Below, in pieces: positions 20,572-29,399 of a DNA stretch of 55,004 nt. A program made the position numbers and the translations under genes. The stretch lies in contig QPMI01000285.1 of the NCBI GenBank assembly GCA_004431415.1, positions 1 through 55,004 of the forward strand, read 5' to 3'. The first letter of the stretch is position 1. Every line of letters starts with the position of its first letter. The notes below the pieces were generated by a model that was not told the DNA's origin, searched no databases, and worked only from the letters and a program-made list of their open reading frames with translations. The DNA comes from Cyanophora paradoxa (lineage: Eukaryota > Glaucocystophyceae > Cyanophorales > Cyanophoraceae).

Positions 20572-22540
20572 ACACATATGAATATTCATATTTTAATCCT
20601 GAGGCGGAACGCCGAGGGATTAAAATATGAATATTCATATGTGTAGCCTTGGGAGGGTGGAAGGCGATACCCGTATTGAACTGCAAGAGATGCTGGAGGG
20701 CCCGGCTCGTGATCTCATTCCGCTTGTTCTCCGTGAGGCGCCGCCGCTGAGTTTGCGACAGCTGCTCGTCCTTCTTGCCGGATTCGCGCAATCGTTTGCC
20801 GGTGCCCACCAAGAGAGGCCGCTGCGTCACGCGAAGCTCCTCCTCCGCCGTGAAGTACGGATCCGTGCCCAGAGAGCGCGCCACGATGTCCTCCCAGCTG
20901 AGTCCCGTTCGCAAGTATTGCGGGAGTTTGTGCGGTCCGACTCTCCCACGGTAATCGGTACCCTGAAGGAGCTCTGCGATCGCCGTCGAGATGGGCATGT
21001 ACTCGTTCGGGAGTCGCGGCAGGAGGTGGCGGATCGGAGTGTCCGGGGAATCGCGGTCCCAACAGAGGTATACGCCGAGGTGCACATGGGCGTCTCGAAG
21101 GTACGCGCGAAGAACAGAGAGAAGCGTGAGCGGATGCTCGAGGCCAGGGATTGCGAGGATGCGGTTCGCCATCGCCGTAGCCATCCGTTCGGCGACGAGG
21201 TGGCCCTCCGGCGTCGACGCCTCCTGGTACCGCGTCGCCAGCGCAACGCGGAGCGCAACAGCGAGCACGCGAGCCCGAGGCTGCGAAGCTGCCAGAAGTG
21301 CGGCCTCGTTGCGCGTGATGAGGATTTCACTGTGAGGTTCGTAGCTGAGTGGGATCGGGTCGGTAGCCGGGAGGCGCTTGAGCTTCATCGTAGGCGGTTG
21401 GGCCTGGCCGAACCCCTCACTGGTGAACGCGTCGCGAACGTAGTTGATGATGGCGTGCGTGTACGCAGTCTGGTCACGGATACTATTCATGCGCGCCATA
21501 GCGACGGTCGGGCTAAGTTCCGTGACGAAGGCAGTGCCCGTCGGTGAGGACCCCTTGCGATGCTGCTCCAAACCCGCCTCGCACGCCTTTAGTGCCGCGT
21601 CTGCGTTCGTCGGGACAGAAGAGCGATGACCGGGGTTCGGGATAGAGATGGCGATAGACGAGTACGTGAGCTCAAATTCCCGCGTGAGGTCGCGAAGGAA
21701 GCAGGACGTGAGGCGGCCGCCTCGGTGGCTGTCAAGAACTAGACGGCCAAAATGTGTTGTCCAGGACATCAGGTCCGGAGTGAGCCGCGCCGTATCCGTC
21801 GTGAGGTTCAGTGCCCGAAGCATGTACTCAGACTGTTCGATGATCACGCTGAAGGTGTAGGCCCGCGGGATTGCATCGTTCTCGACCAGAAGCGGTTGCG
21901 GTTCGCAGAAGGTCGTGCGGAGAGAGGCGTCATCTGTGGCACTGACGACGCTTGCCAGCAGCGTGCCCTGAGCGAGTGCCCTGGCCCGGAGATGGACAGA
22001 GACGCGAGGTATCAGCGCAGCCGTGTGCCGTAGCTTCGAGTCGACGTAATCGATGAGGACTTGCCCTTCTTCTGCCTCCAGCGCGGGAGGGAGCCTGTGC
22101 AATTCTCGAAGAGACTGGTGGAACAGTCGAACGCGTACAGCATGCGTGTCGCCTTGCGCCGTGACTGCGCGCAGCGTGGAGTGGTGGTGCAGCGGTGAGG
22201 TCGTGGCCCCCTCGCCTTTGCGAGCGTCCAGCGCCGTCTTGTAGGCCCGGGCCGTGTCGATCACTGAGGAAAGGATCGCGGTAGCCACCGAGTCCGTCGT
22301 GTAGCTTGCGATGCTCGCGTCGGTTGCGCTGAGGCCGAGGAACTCAAGGAAGGGAACCGACGAAGTCAGGTCACGTAGAGTCACGAGCTCCGCCGGGGTG
22401 CTGTCGTAGGCCAGACAGGCGACAAGGTAGACTGCTGAGCGGAAGCGGGGAATGTGATGCAGCAACTGTGCGGCCTGCGCCTCGCGAGTGACCTTGTACG
22501 TGAGCGGGATCGGGCGCTTCTCGTCCTTGAAACGGGCCAT
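20570..22540 (-). CDS. unrecognised GC-rich protein, last open segment, cut by left Polinton
   Basis: A 656-codon ORF whose last 24 codons are read from the Polinton terminal hairpin, so the true gene continues beyond the inserted element. The rest has a natural composition (MARFKDEKRPIPLTYKVTREA at the start; LPQYLRTGLSWEDIVARSLG and an Arg-rich KRLRESGKKDEQLSQTQRRR stretch near the end), predicted mostly helical. No domain recognised. It is the fifth open piece of an 8.7-kb same-strand tract that contains zinc knuckles, so it is probably part of a retroelement-like or viral polyprotein. Confidence 0.45.
   Translation of the reverse strand: MARFKDEKRPIPLTYKVTREAQAAQLLHHIPRFRSAVYLVACLAYDSTPAELVTLRDLTSSVPFLEFLGLSATDASIASYTTDSVATAILSSVIDTARAYKTALDARKGEGATTSPLHHHSTLRAVTAQGDTHAVRVRLFHQSLRELHRLPPALEAEEGQVLIDYVDSKLRHTAALIPRVSVHLRARALAQGTLLASVVSATDDASLRTTFCEPQPLLVENDAIPRAYTFSVIIEQSEYMLRALNLTTDTARLTPDLMSWTTHFGRLVLDSHRGGRLTSCFLRDLTREFELTYSSIAISIPNPGHRSSVPTNADAALKACEAGLEQHRKGSSPTGTAFVTELSPTVAMARMNSIRDQTAYTHAIINYVRDAFTSEGFGQAQPPTMKLKRLPATDPIPLSYEPHSEILITRNEAALLAASQPRARVLAVALRVALATRYQEASTPEGHLVAERMATAMANRILAIPGLEHPLTLLSVLRAYLRDAHVHLGVYLCWDRDSPDTPIRHLLPRLPNEYMPISTAIAELLQGTDYRGRVGPHKLPQYLRTGLSWEDIVARSLGTDPYFTAEEELRVTQRPLLVGTGKRLRESGKKDEQLSQTQRRRLTENKRNEITSRALQHLLQFNTGIAFHPPKATHMNIHILIPRRSASGLKYEYSYV
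20572..20644. repeat. terminal hairpin of left Polinton (boundary with GC-rich DNA)
   Basis: Perfect 28-bp arms 20572-20599 and 20617-20644 flank a 17-base GC-rich loop containing GAGGCGG and GCCGAGG. Read inward from the boundary it starts ACACATATG. The arm/loop core TTTTAATCCCTCGGC matches TTTTAACCCTCGGC in the right element's terminal hairpin. GC-rich coding sequence starts immediately after it, so this marks the element end. Confidence 0.8.
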
Positions 22541-22551
22541 GTCATCGTCGT

Positions 22552-23967
22552 TCAGCGGCGCCTGCCGATCCGACGTGCAAGGTTGTTCTGGAACACGCCC
22601 GTGTTTGCGATGCCCACCGCGTCATAAGAGGCGGGGCACCACGCGACGGGCGCTCGTCCGAGTACAGGTCTGCGTTGTCCAGCGCCGTCGTCATGAGCAT
22701 GTACGATTGCTCGCCTGGCCAGTAGATCGCGCAGCCTGGGGCAAGGGAGAATGTGTGGGCGGGATCTCGCGAACGTCGGGAGGCGGGTGAAGTCTGCCGT
22801 GCTCGTCGGGTGCGATGTGAAGCCGCGCGCAGAGCTCCTTGCTGAACGACGTGTCCGTGTCCTCAGCCTCCTCCGGGGCCGTCGGCGTCGTGGTCGAGGT
22901 CCCGCGGTCGGCGTCATGACTGTCGGCGCCGTCGGCATCGCGGCCGAGGGTGCGACAGCGGACGTTGTCACCGACGGGCTGGAGTCATAGCCGGCGCCTT
23001 CGGCTGCACGGCCGAGGCGTGGGGGATACGTCGCGGGCTTCGGAGTTGCGACTGCAACCTGTACCGTCGGCGGCGCGGCCGAGGGTGCGGTGGGCAGCTG
23101 GTCCGAAGGCATCGTCCCGCGCGGGCGCGCGGACGGTGGGCGCCACGAGCCGCCTGCAGCCGGGATGGCATCGTCCAAGCCGTCGCTTGCAGGGCGGGTT
23201 AACGAGACAGCAGCCGAGCCCGTCGGCGTTCCAGCTGGCTCGTCGTGGTCACTTGGCGACTCCTCGTCGCGGTCCTGGGCGCGCCGGCGGTACTCCTCGT
23301 TCCTCCGCCGCTGGTCCGTCTCCTCGTCCGCCGTGCGGAGGGCGGTGAGCTGCATGAGCGTCATGATGCGCTCGTTCGCATGCGGCACGATGTCGTCGAA
23401 GAACGGGAGAGGATCATCGTTGGCGAACTGAATGATCGCCCGCTCCACCTCCAGCTCCGACAGTTTGAAGGCCGTGCACACTCGTTCGCGGTGCGCCGGC
23501 GCCATCAGCAGAAGTACGCGAAGGAGGACGTGGGGAGGGTAGTCTTCCATGTAGCCCGTGCCCAGTGCGGGGAGGGACTGAGGGTTCCAGATCCACTGGA
23601 GATTGTCAAGGTTCGGAGGCTGTACCGGGTCCGTTCGAGTGAACGGTCCCATGACGTCGCACTGCCCCACCTGAGTCCACGGTACAGCCGAGATGTCCGT
23701 TCCGTACGCCGGCTGAATGTGAGAGTAGGCCGCGGGCGACCCAGCATCCAGCCTGGCAGAGCGAAGGAGCCCGTACTCGTCGCCCGGCCTGACGGACTTG
23801 GTCCAGCTCGTCGGCGCGGCGGGTCCGTGACCACGAACGTGGACGTGTCGGAGAGGGGGATGTTGATGTACTCGTCGGCAAGAGAAGGGAAGACCGCCTC
23901 GCGTAGACCGGCGAGCTGGGGGGCGTAGACAGCGAGGTTGCAGTAGATGCAATGAAGCAGGTCGCAC
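22552..23967 (-). CDS. unrecognised GC-rich coding segment (Pro/Ala/Thr-rich linker)
   Basis: A 471-codon ORF. Protein-like sequence in this frame runs from about 23830 (SWTKSVRPGDEYGLLRSARL) through a helical region (HRERVCTAFKLSELEVERAI; ERIMTLMQLTALRTADEETD) to a low-complexity Pro/Ala/Thr stretch. Both ends look out of frame (Arg/Pro-rich) and the true sequence continues in neighbouring frames, so indels are likely near 23830 and 22900. No family recognised. Confidence 0.4.
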   Translation of the reverse strand: MRPASLHLLQPRCLRPPARRSTRGGLPFSCRRVHQHPPLRHVHVRGHGPAAPTSWTKSVRPGDEYGLLRSARLDAGSPAAYSHIQPAYGTDISAVPWTQVGQCDVMGPFTRTDPVQPPNLDNLQWIWNPQSLPALGTGYMEDYPPHVLLRVLLLMAPAHRERVCTAFKLSELEVERAIIQFANDDPLPFFDDIVPHANERIMTLMQLTALRTADEETDQRRRNEEYRRRAQDRDEESPSDHDEPAGTPTGSAAVSLTRPASDGLDDAIPAAGGSWRPPSARPRGTMPSDQLPTAPSAAPPTVQVAVATPKPATYPPRLGRAAEGAGYDSSPSVTTSAVAPSAAMPTAPTVMTPTAGPRPRRRRPRRRLRTRTRRSARSSARGFTSHPTSTADFTRLPTFARSRPHILPCPRLRDLLARRAIVHAHDDGAGQRRPVLGRAPVAWCPASYDAVGIANTGVFQNNLARRIGRRR

Positions 23968-26000
23968 ATGGCCGGAGGAACCTGGCGGCAGAAGGGCGGT
24001 TCTGTCCGTGACACCGTCGTCTGGAGCGGGAGGCGAGCCGTGTACGTCGCGCCCGTGTCATTGTCGACTCCTCTGCCGCTGGTCATCAGGGAGGAGAAGG
24101 TGCCCGGGAAAGCGCCGCAGACGCCGCAGCCAGAAATCAGCTCCCAGCAGGTGCCCACGATGGTGCCCTGGGCGTCATGAAGCAGGCACGGGTAAATGAC
24201 GACGACGTGGTACGAGTGAGTGTGCTTGATCGGCAGTCCCCCGCGTGCGTTTGGCGTGTAGGGGGCCGGGCAAGGGACGGGGCTGCGAAGCTCGTGCGGA
24301 GCGAAGCGAAGGTAGAAAGCCCGCGTTCCCGGAGAGAAGCACAAGTCCAGCGGCGTCATCTTGTTGAAGATCTCGTCGCCGCCGTGCGCGTTGTAGAGGA
24401 CGGACCCCGCAGCACGAAAGCGGGCGCGAAGCGTCGCCGCCGCCAACTGGAAGAGCTGCTCCAGCTCCCGTGCGTTTGACTGAGCGAGGCAAGCGCGGAT
24501 GGTGTTGCGGAACGTCGCCATCGTCGAGTCGGAGAGCGCGGGCGGGGGCGCCGGCGTCGAGGGCATCGTGGCCAGCGTTGTTGCGATCGGCGGGTTCGCA
24601 GAAGTCGGGGTCAACGCCGTACCAAGCACCTCTAGGGGCGGCCAGGGTTCCGTGAGGTGCGGCGGCCCCGCGGGACGCTGATTCGTCGTCGCCGTCGTTG
24701 GCACCGCAGCATTCGGCGGGTCCGATCGCGTCGGAGCCGCGGCAGCGGGGAAGGCGGGGGGGATGTAGATGGGGATGGGGCTGAGGCCGAACTCGCGCGA
24801 GAGAGCAGCGGGATCCAGCGCCGGCAGGTGAGCGAAGGAGGGCGTGCCCGTAAGGTGCATTGCGACCCCCAGAGCAAGCTTCGGGCGGGGCGGCTTCTCA
24901 GTCTTCAGGTACGCAATGATGTCGTGCACCACCGAGGACCAGCTGTCGAAGCGGATGTCGCCCCTGCGGCGGAGCTGCAGGGTGTACAGGTCTGCGTACG
25001 TCTGGGCAAACGCGCTCTGCGTGCACGCCGGAAACGCCATCTCGTCGGACGGGGCGTCGGTCGAGGTCCGAGTCGCGTGTGGGGCTGACGACGTCGACGG
25101 CTGCGTGGCCGTGGACGAAGACAGCTGCACGGGCGGTGTAGGCTGCGCGTGTGACGACGGCTGCGCGGCCGTGGTCGCAGTCGGGCGGGAGGGCGTCGAC
25201 GAAGACGACGGAGTCCCCGAGGTCTTGGAGCTCGAGGCGTGGGCCAGGTGCCAGTTGGTGTGCGGACGCTGCCGAACGCCCTCGCGGAGTACCGCGTCCT
25301 GCTGCTCCTTCGTCGCCGTACCATCCACGACGGCCGCGAAAGCCTTCTGGTAAGCCCTGCGGGTTGCCTTGCCGTCGGGGAGGTCCGGGCCGGCCGCCAT
25401 CAGGACCGTGTAGTACGGGTGACTAGCAGCGCCTTGCGTGCGAAGCGGTACAGTCGGGTTCCTGTTGCTTGCCGGCGGCAGCGGGCGCGGCACTTTGCCG
25501 AGGTCGCCCGGTGCGCGAGCAGTCACAGTGATGGGGCCCGCGACGAAGAGGAAGTAGGGGCGGTGCTCCGGAGTGTTAGGAGGCGCAGTGAGAGGAAGGC
25601 GGGAGAGCTCGTCCAGCATGAAGCGGTGAGCCGTCTGGAGGTACGCCGGCGGTTCGTGAAGCCGCGCTCGCACAACGTGCAACTCCACCGGTTCCAACGG
25701 CCCCGAGCCCCTCCGCTTGGCCGGGAACTGCTCGCAGTGAGGGCAAAACTCCTTCAAATACGGGGCCGAGCTCTTGACGGAGGAGCTGTCCGTGCGGAGG
25801 TCGACCGCATACAAGTCCGTCACGTCGTCCTGCGCCTGCATGAAGCAGGGGCGGAAGTTGTGGTGCGGCTTGATGAAGTACGACGAAGTCTCGCCGGCGA
25901 CTCGCGAGTCGTAAGTGTAACCGCGCGGCCGCTTGCCGGCTTGCCGCGAGCAGAGGGCGGGTCCCCTGGGAGCAGCGATCGCCAACGTCTTGCCCTGCAC
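23505..26000 (-). CDS. unrecognised GC-rich coding segment with Cys-rich region
   Basis: An 831-codon ORF. It starts in good protein-like sequence (SSYFIKPHHNFRPCFMQAQD; YLKEFCPHCEQFPAK, a possible zinc-binding CPHC), passes a Ser/Thr/Pro-rich linker of about 100 residues (near 25050-25250), then a folded-looking part (FAQTYADLYTLQLRRRGDIRF; KMTPLDLCFSPGTRAFYLRFA) and a Cys-rich stretch (SGCGVCGAFPG; CDLLHCIYCNLAVY). The last 100 codons are out of frame. I cannot name it. Same strand and order suggest it follows the zinc-knuckle part in one polyprotein. Confidence 0.45.
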   Translation of the reverse strand: MQGKTLAIAAPRGPALCSRQAGKRPRGYTYDSRVAGETSSYFIKPHHNFRPCFMQAQDDVTDLYAVDLRTDSSSVKSSAPYLKEFCPHCEQFPAKRRGSGPLEPVELHVVRARLHEPPAYLQTAHRFMLDELSRLPLTAPPNTPEHRPYFLFVAGPITVTARAPGDLGKVPRPLPPASNRNPTVPLRTQGAASHPYYTVLMAAGPDLPDGKATRRAYQKAFAAVVDGTATKEQQDAVLREGVRQRPHTNWHLAHASSSKTSGTPSSSSTPSRPTATTAAQPSSHAQPTPPVQLSSSTATQPSTSSAPHATRTSTDAPSDEMAFPACTQSAFAQTYADLYTLQLRRRGDIRFDSWSSVVHDIIAYLKTEKPPRPKLALGVAMHLTGTPSFAHLPALDPAALSREFGLSPIPIYIPPAFPAAAAPTRSDPPNAAVPTTATTNQRPAGPPHLTEPWPPLEVLGTALTPTSANPPIATTLATMPSTPAPPPALSDSTMATFRNTIRACLAQSNARELEQLFQLAAATLRARFRAAGSVLYNAHGGDEIFNKMTPLDLCFSPGTRAFYLRFAPHELRSPVPCPAPYTPNARGGLPIKHTHSYHVVVIYPCLLHDAQGTIVGTCWELISGCGVCGAFPGTFSSLMTSGRGVDNDTGATYTARLPLQTTVSRTEPPFCRQVPPAMCDLLHCIYCNLAVYAPQLAGLREAVFPSLADEYINIPLSDTSTFVVTDPPRRRAGPSPSGRATSTGSFALPGWMLGRPRPTLTFSRRTERTSRLYRGLRWGSATSWDRSLERTRYSLRTLTISSGSGTLSPSPHWARATWKTTLPTSSFAYFC

Positions 26001-27600
26001 AGGAACGATGAGGAGGGCCTCGAACGTAACCGTGCGGAAGTCGCCTCCCGGGAAGCCCGTCGGTAGTGAGCAGAGCTGACGACGTCGGCACGGTAGTTGA
26101 TATTGTCCTGCCGCTTGGCGTGTGCAGCGTAGGCGAGGAGCTCGAGGTACGGGCGCGCAACGTCCTCCGCGCCGGGAACGGGTGCTCCGTACACTTGGAG
26201 CGCCGGCGTAATGTGGTCGCGGTCGACGTTAGACGGCGCAGGCTCCGGCGTGAGAGGGCCGGCCGTCGGAGCGGTCGAAGAAGCCGGCGCGCCGCTTGCA
26301 TTGCTGGAAGTAGCGGGCTGCTGGGTGCAGACGTCGAGCCCATGACCATCGCCTGCGTTGCAGCAAGCACCGCGCGCGCCTCGCGCTCGATGTTGAGGGC
26401 GGAGCGGGACGGGGAGGGGAGCGGCCGCCGGTAGTGACGTTGACGGGGCAGACGCGGACCGCCGCAACGTTGGAGCCGTGGGTGCCCAGGGCACGCTCCG
26501 CCGCCCAATGAGCCTGCTCCTGGATCCGGACCTGCGCCGCCTTGAGCCGTGCTTTCACCTCGAGTGCAAGCTCCTTGGACGTCTTGAGGCCGGGAGTCGT
26601 CCGCGCAGCGTCGACGGGCGACGGTGCGGTTGACTTGGCGGCGGGCGGGATGAAGCGGGTCGAGGCAGCAGGGACCGTAGGAGTCGTGGCAGCGTCGGCG
26701 CGCGACGGTGTCAGAGGTCCTGAGGTCCCGACGGTCGAGGGAGTGCTCGTAGAGGAGGCGGGAGCGGGGGCCTGTGTCGTAGTAATCGCAGTCGTGCCCG
26801 TGGTGGCGTCGTCGTGCGACGGCACGCGGGTGGCAGCGACGGGAGGGCAGGAACGGCGGCTGCAGCCTCGACGCGCGAGGGCACTGCCGTCGGAGGGTTG
26901 GGGTCGCGGCGTCGGCGTGCGACGGCGCGGAGTTGGTTGAGGAGGAGACGAGATCCGACTGCGAGGCCGAGGCTGCAGCGTCGTCGTGCGACGGCGCAGT
27001 CGGGGCGTCGGGCATGGGCTCGTCGTCGAGGGGAGCGACGGGCGGCGGGGGGCAGGCCGTGTAGGAGATGCCCATCGTCACCGGCGGGCGCGAGGCGCGG
27101 GTCGTGGCCTGGAAGGGGACGCCCTGGGGCTGCGTCGGAGCGCCGCCGCGGCCGCCGCCACCACCACCTCCTCGTCCGCCACCGTAGCCACCACCAGAGC
27201 CGCCGCGGCCGCCTCCAGGGGCGCCACGACCGCCTCCGGGGCCACCGCGTCCAGCGCCGCGGCCTCCCGGGCCGCCGCCGTTCGGGTTGGGGCAGTCTTT
27301 CATGATGTGGCCCTTTTGTCCGCAGCGGAGACACCTGTCGACCCACTCGCAGTGTGCCGCCAAGTGTCCGTAGGCCCCGCAAAGGTAGCAAGCGCCAGGC
27401 TGTTTAGTCCGTAGCGCAGCGGTCGGGACGCCCGTCGGCGTCGAGGTGGACGGGGTCAAGCCGAGGGTACGGTGGAGTTGGGCGACGATGGGGTCGGAGG
27501 TGGGCAAGTTGCGCAGCTCCGACCGGTACCAGTGGGTCGTGCAGAGGAGGTAATCGTCGCCAAAATGCCAGCAGGCGTCCTCTGGGAGGCCAGCCCTCAC
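25576..27600 (-). CDS. Gag-like zinc-knuckle protein segment
   Basis: The first 200 codons hold a Cys/His cluster (GLPEDACWHFGDDYLLCTTHW), followed by two CCHC knuckles (CYLCGAYGHLAAHC and CLRCGQKGHIMKDC; about 27390-27300), then a long Gly/Arg-rich tract (RGG-like, about 27290-27130). CCHC knuckles plus RGG are typical of nucleic-acid-binding Gag or LINE ORF1 proteins. From about 26830 the meaningful frame changes: better protein sequence lies in the frames 26825-26460 and 26400-26060 (for example HITPALQVYGAPVPGAEDVA). The rest of this ORF is therefore a shadow. The indels may be sequencing errors in GC-rich runs. Confidence 0.6.
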   Translation of the reverse strand: MRAGLPEDACWHFGDDYLLCTTHWYRSELRNLPTSDPIVAQLHRTLGLTPSTSTPTGVPTAALRTKQPGACYLCGAYGHLAAHCEWVDRCLRCGQKGHIMKDCPNPNGGGPGGRGAGRGGPGGGRGAPGGGRGGSGGGYGGGRGGGGGGGRGGAPTQPQGVPFQATTRASRPPVTMGISYTACPPPPVAPLDDEPMPDAPTAPSHDDAAASASQSDLVSSSTNSAPSHADAATPTLRRQCPRASRLQPPFLPSRRCHPRAVARRRHHGHDCDYYDTGPRSRLLYEHSLDRRDLRTSDTVARRRCHDSYGPCCLDPLHPARRQVNRTVARRRCADDSRPQDVQGACTRGESTAQGGAGPDPGAGSLGGGACPGHPRLQRCGGPRLPRQRHYRRPLPSPSRSALNIEREARAVLAATQAMVMGSTSAPSSPLLPAMQAARRLLRPLRRPALSRRSLRRLTSTATTLRRRSKCTEHPFPARRTLRARTSSSSPTLHTPSGRTISTTVPTSSALLTTDGLPGRRLPHGYVRGPPHRSCAGQDVGDRCSQGTRPLLAASRQAAARLHLRLASRRRDFVVLHQAAPQLPPLLHAGAGRRDGLVCGRPPHGQLLRQELGPVFEGVLPSLRAVPGQAEGLGAVGTGGVARCASAASRTAGVPPDGSPLHAGRALPPSSHCAS

Positions 27601-28466
27601 GCAGCGTTCACAGAGCCAGCGTGCACCGTTAGGACGGACGGGCTTGTCGGGGCGAAGGATGTTGAGGCCGGCGAGGAGATCCGTCTTCGTCTGCAGGCGA
27701 GGCAGGTTGAAGTTATGATCGGAGGGCCGTGTCTGAGGCCGGGTCGAGTTCGCGCTCGAGCCAGCGGGTGGGGAGCCGTCGCCTGGTAGAGAGGGGCGGT
27801 CTGCGGGGCCGTCGCATTCTGGTAGACGTAACCGATGTCGGCGTAATTGAACGGGTATTCGGTCTCGTCGGCGTCACCGTAAGCCATCGTGTCCGTCGTC
27901 GGAGTTTCAAATTCCGTGCCCTGCGATTCGTTGAGAAGACGCGCCATCGAGATCTGGCCGAGCTGGAACTGAAGTACACGGTCCGAGGCAGAGTTTGCGC
28001 GGAACATGTTGTCGTACTGTCCGCCGCAGCAGCCGAGGTGGTGCTGGTGCGACGACGTGGACGACTGTGAAGAGCGGGGCTTGGTGTGCTCGTGGTCGAC
28101 GTCCTCCTCGTCGTCGTGGTCATGAGAGCGCTGGTCGCGCGTGCGCGCGGCACGGGCGGCCAGCTGCTCGTCGGAGACGGAGGTCAAGGAGTCAAACGGT
28201 TCGCGCGTGCTCGCGGCACGGGCGGTCGTTTTCTCGACGGAGCGGGAAGAAGAAGAGGCCGAGGCTGGCGGAGCGACAGTCGTGGAGCGGCGGGAGACGT
28301 CTTTCCACGGGAAGGTACGGAGTAGCCACGGGACTTCAAGTAAGAAGTTTGCTACCGCAGCGTTGCACGCCTGCACGTCGTTGAGCAAGGCAGCCGGCGG
28401 CTGGTGTTTCATCGCCAGATCCTTGACTTCCTTTGCCGCCCTCCGGGCCTGTTTGAAGTTATCCAT
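27597..28466 (-). CDS. unrecognised coding segment upstream of zinc knuckles
   Basis: A 289-codon ORF starting MDNFKQARRAAKEVKDLAMK. Helical N-terminus, then a Ser/Thr-rich linker, a His/Asp-rich stretch (RSHDHDDEEDVDHEHTK) and a segment with QFQLGQISMARLLNESQGTEF. After about 27740 the likely reading moves into the frame of the next segment (DHNFNLPRLQTKTDLLAGLN). Probably one protein with the zinc-knuckle part. No family recognised. Confidence 0.4.
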   Translation of the reverse strand: MDNFKQARRAAKEVKDLAMKHQPPAALLNDVQACNAAVANFLLEVPWLLRTFPWKDVSRRSTTVAPPASASSSSRSVEKTTARAASTREPFDSLTSVSDEQLAARAARTRDQRSHDHDDEEDVDHEHTKPRSSQSSTSSHQHHLGCCGGQYDNMFRANSASDRVLQFQLGQISMARLLNESQGTEFETPTTDTMAYGDADETEYPFNYADIGYVYQNATAPQTAPLYQATAPHPLARARTRPGLRHGPPIITSTCLACRRRRISSPASTSFAPTSPSVLTVHAGSVNAA

Positions 28467-28584
28467 CTTGGCGAGCTGGTAGTCACCGAGGGGTAACGTC
28501 CACTTTCCAGGTCCCGGGCCGCGATCATTTTCTTGATAACGTCATACACCTCCATCGGTGTAGGTTGGCCTTCCAGCTTGCAGA

Positions 28585-29331
28585 CTAGACCCGCCCCACG
28601 AAGCTAAGAATCTTGGCGACAGTGCTGACCATCTCCGGGAGCGGGTAGCCGTTGTAAGCCTGAAGGAGGACCGTCTGTGTGCGGAAGCGCTCCTGTTCCG
28701 TAATGTTGATGGCCACCCAGCGTACAAGTGACGGGAGTCCGCGGATGCAGTGGTCGCTCTCGAGCTGGTAGGTGATGTTCCGAATCGTTCGCTTGATTGT
28801 GTCACGTTTAGTCAAAAGCCGTTGGCGTGTGTCGCGCGTGTCCCGAGACCGGTCCGCCACGTCCGGGCCCTTCTCCCGAACATGGTCAGTGACTGCGTCA
28901 GCCGCGTCGCGGTGCTCCTCCTTGGCCTTGGCGAGGTCACGGGTAAGCTGACGCGTCTGGTTGATCATGTCGTGGATGGAGGCCTGGTACTGCGACGGGA
29001 GCGCCTTGGCCGCCAGAGTAGCCCCCGCGAGTGCGAGCTTCGAGCCGTCGTCGGCGTCGGAGTATCGCTTCGTGTCCCCGTCGATTGCGCGCTGCGCGTC
29101 GTCTCGCCAGGCGGCGACGCCTTGCGGCGTGAGCGGGTTGCCCGGACTGGTGATGCAGATGCCGCCGCCGCAGTCAATGAGGATCGGCCGCTCCGTGTTG
29201 GACAGCGCGTTGAGAGCTTCACGTTCCGCTGAGGCGTTGGAGGTGACCGCAGCAACGTCCGTCAGCTCTTGAAGTAAGGTGTTGGTCGCCGAGCGCCGGA
29301 GCGGCGCGTCGTCGAAGTGCATGGAGTCCAT
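28585..29331 (-). CDS. first open segment of the GC-rich Gag-like tract
   Basis: A 248-codon ORF with ATG at 29331 (MDSMHFDDAPLRRSATNTLL). It is helical and charged (SIHDMINQTRQLTRDLAKAK; TKRDTIKRTIRNITYQLESD). The sequence seems to continue towards 28500 and into the next segment after an indel. It lies just downstream of the repeat-rich GC block, as expected for the start of an element's first ORF. Function unknown. Confidence 0.4.
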   Translation of the reverse strand: MDSMHFDDAPLRRSATNTLLQELTDVAAVTSNASAEREALNALSNTERPILIDCGGGICITSPGNPLTPQGVAAWRDDAQRAIDGDTKRYSDADDGSKLALAGATLAAKALPSQYQASIHDMINQTRQLTRDLAKAKEEHRDAADAVTDHVREKGPDVADRSRDTRDTRQRLLTKRDTIKRTIRNITYQLESDHCIRGLPSLVRWVAINITEQERFRTQTVLLQAYNGYPLPEMVSTVAKILSFVGRV

Positions 29332-29399
29332 CGTGTCTGCACGCGGCAGAGACGGAGGAAACCGACGCGGAGCCGAGAGGCGGAGGCGAGGAGGCGAGG

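Noticed and set aside
20641-20650. Target-site duplication of the left Polinton
   Set aside because: Only one flank of each element is in the window, so no duplication can be shown.
20627-21547. Plus-strand ORFs of 100-300 codons across the GC-rich tract
   Set aside because: They are Arg/Val-rich reverse-strand shadows of the minus-strand coding tract without any family signal.
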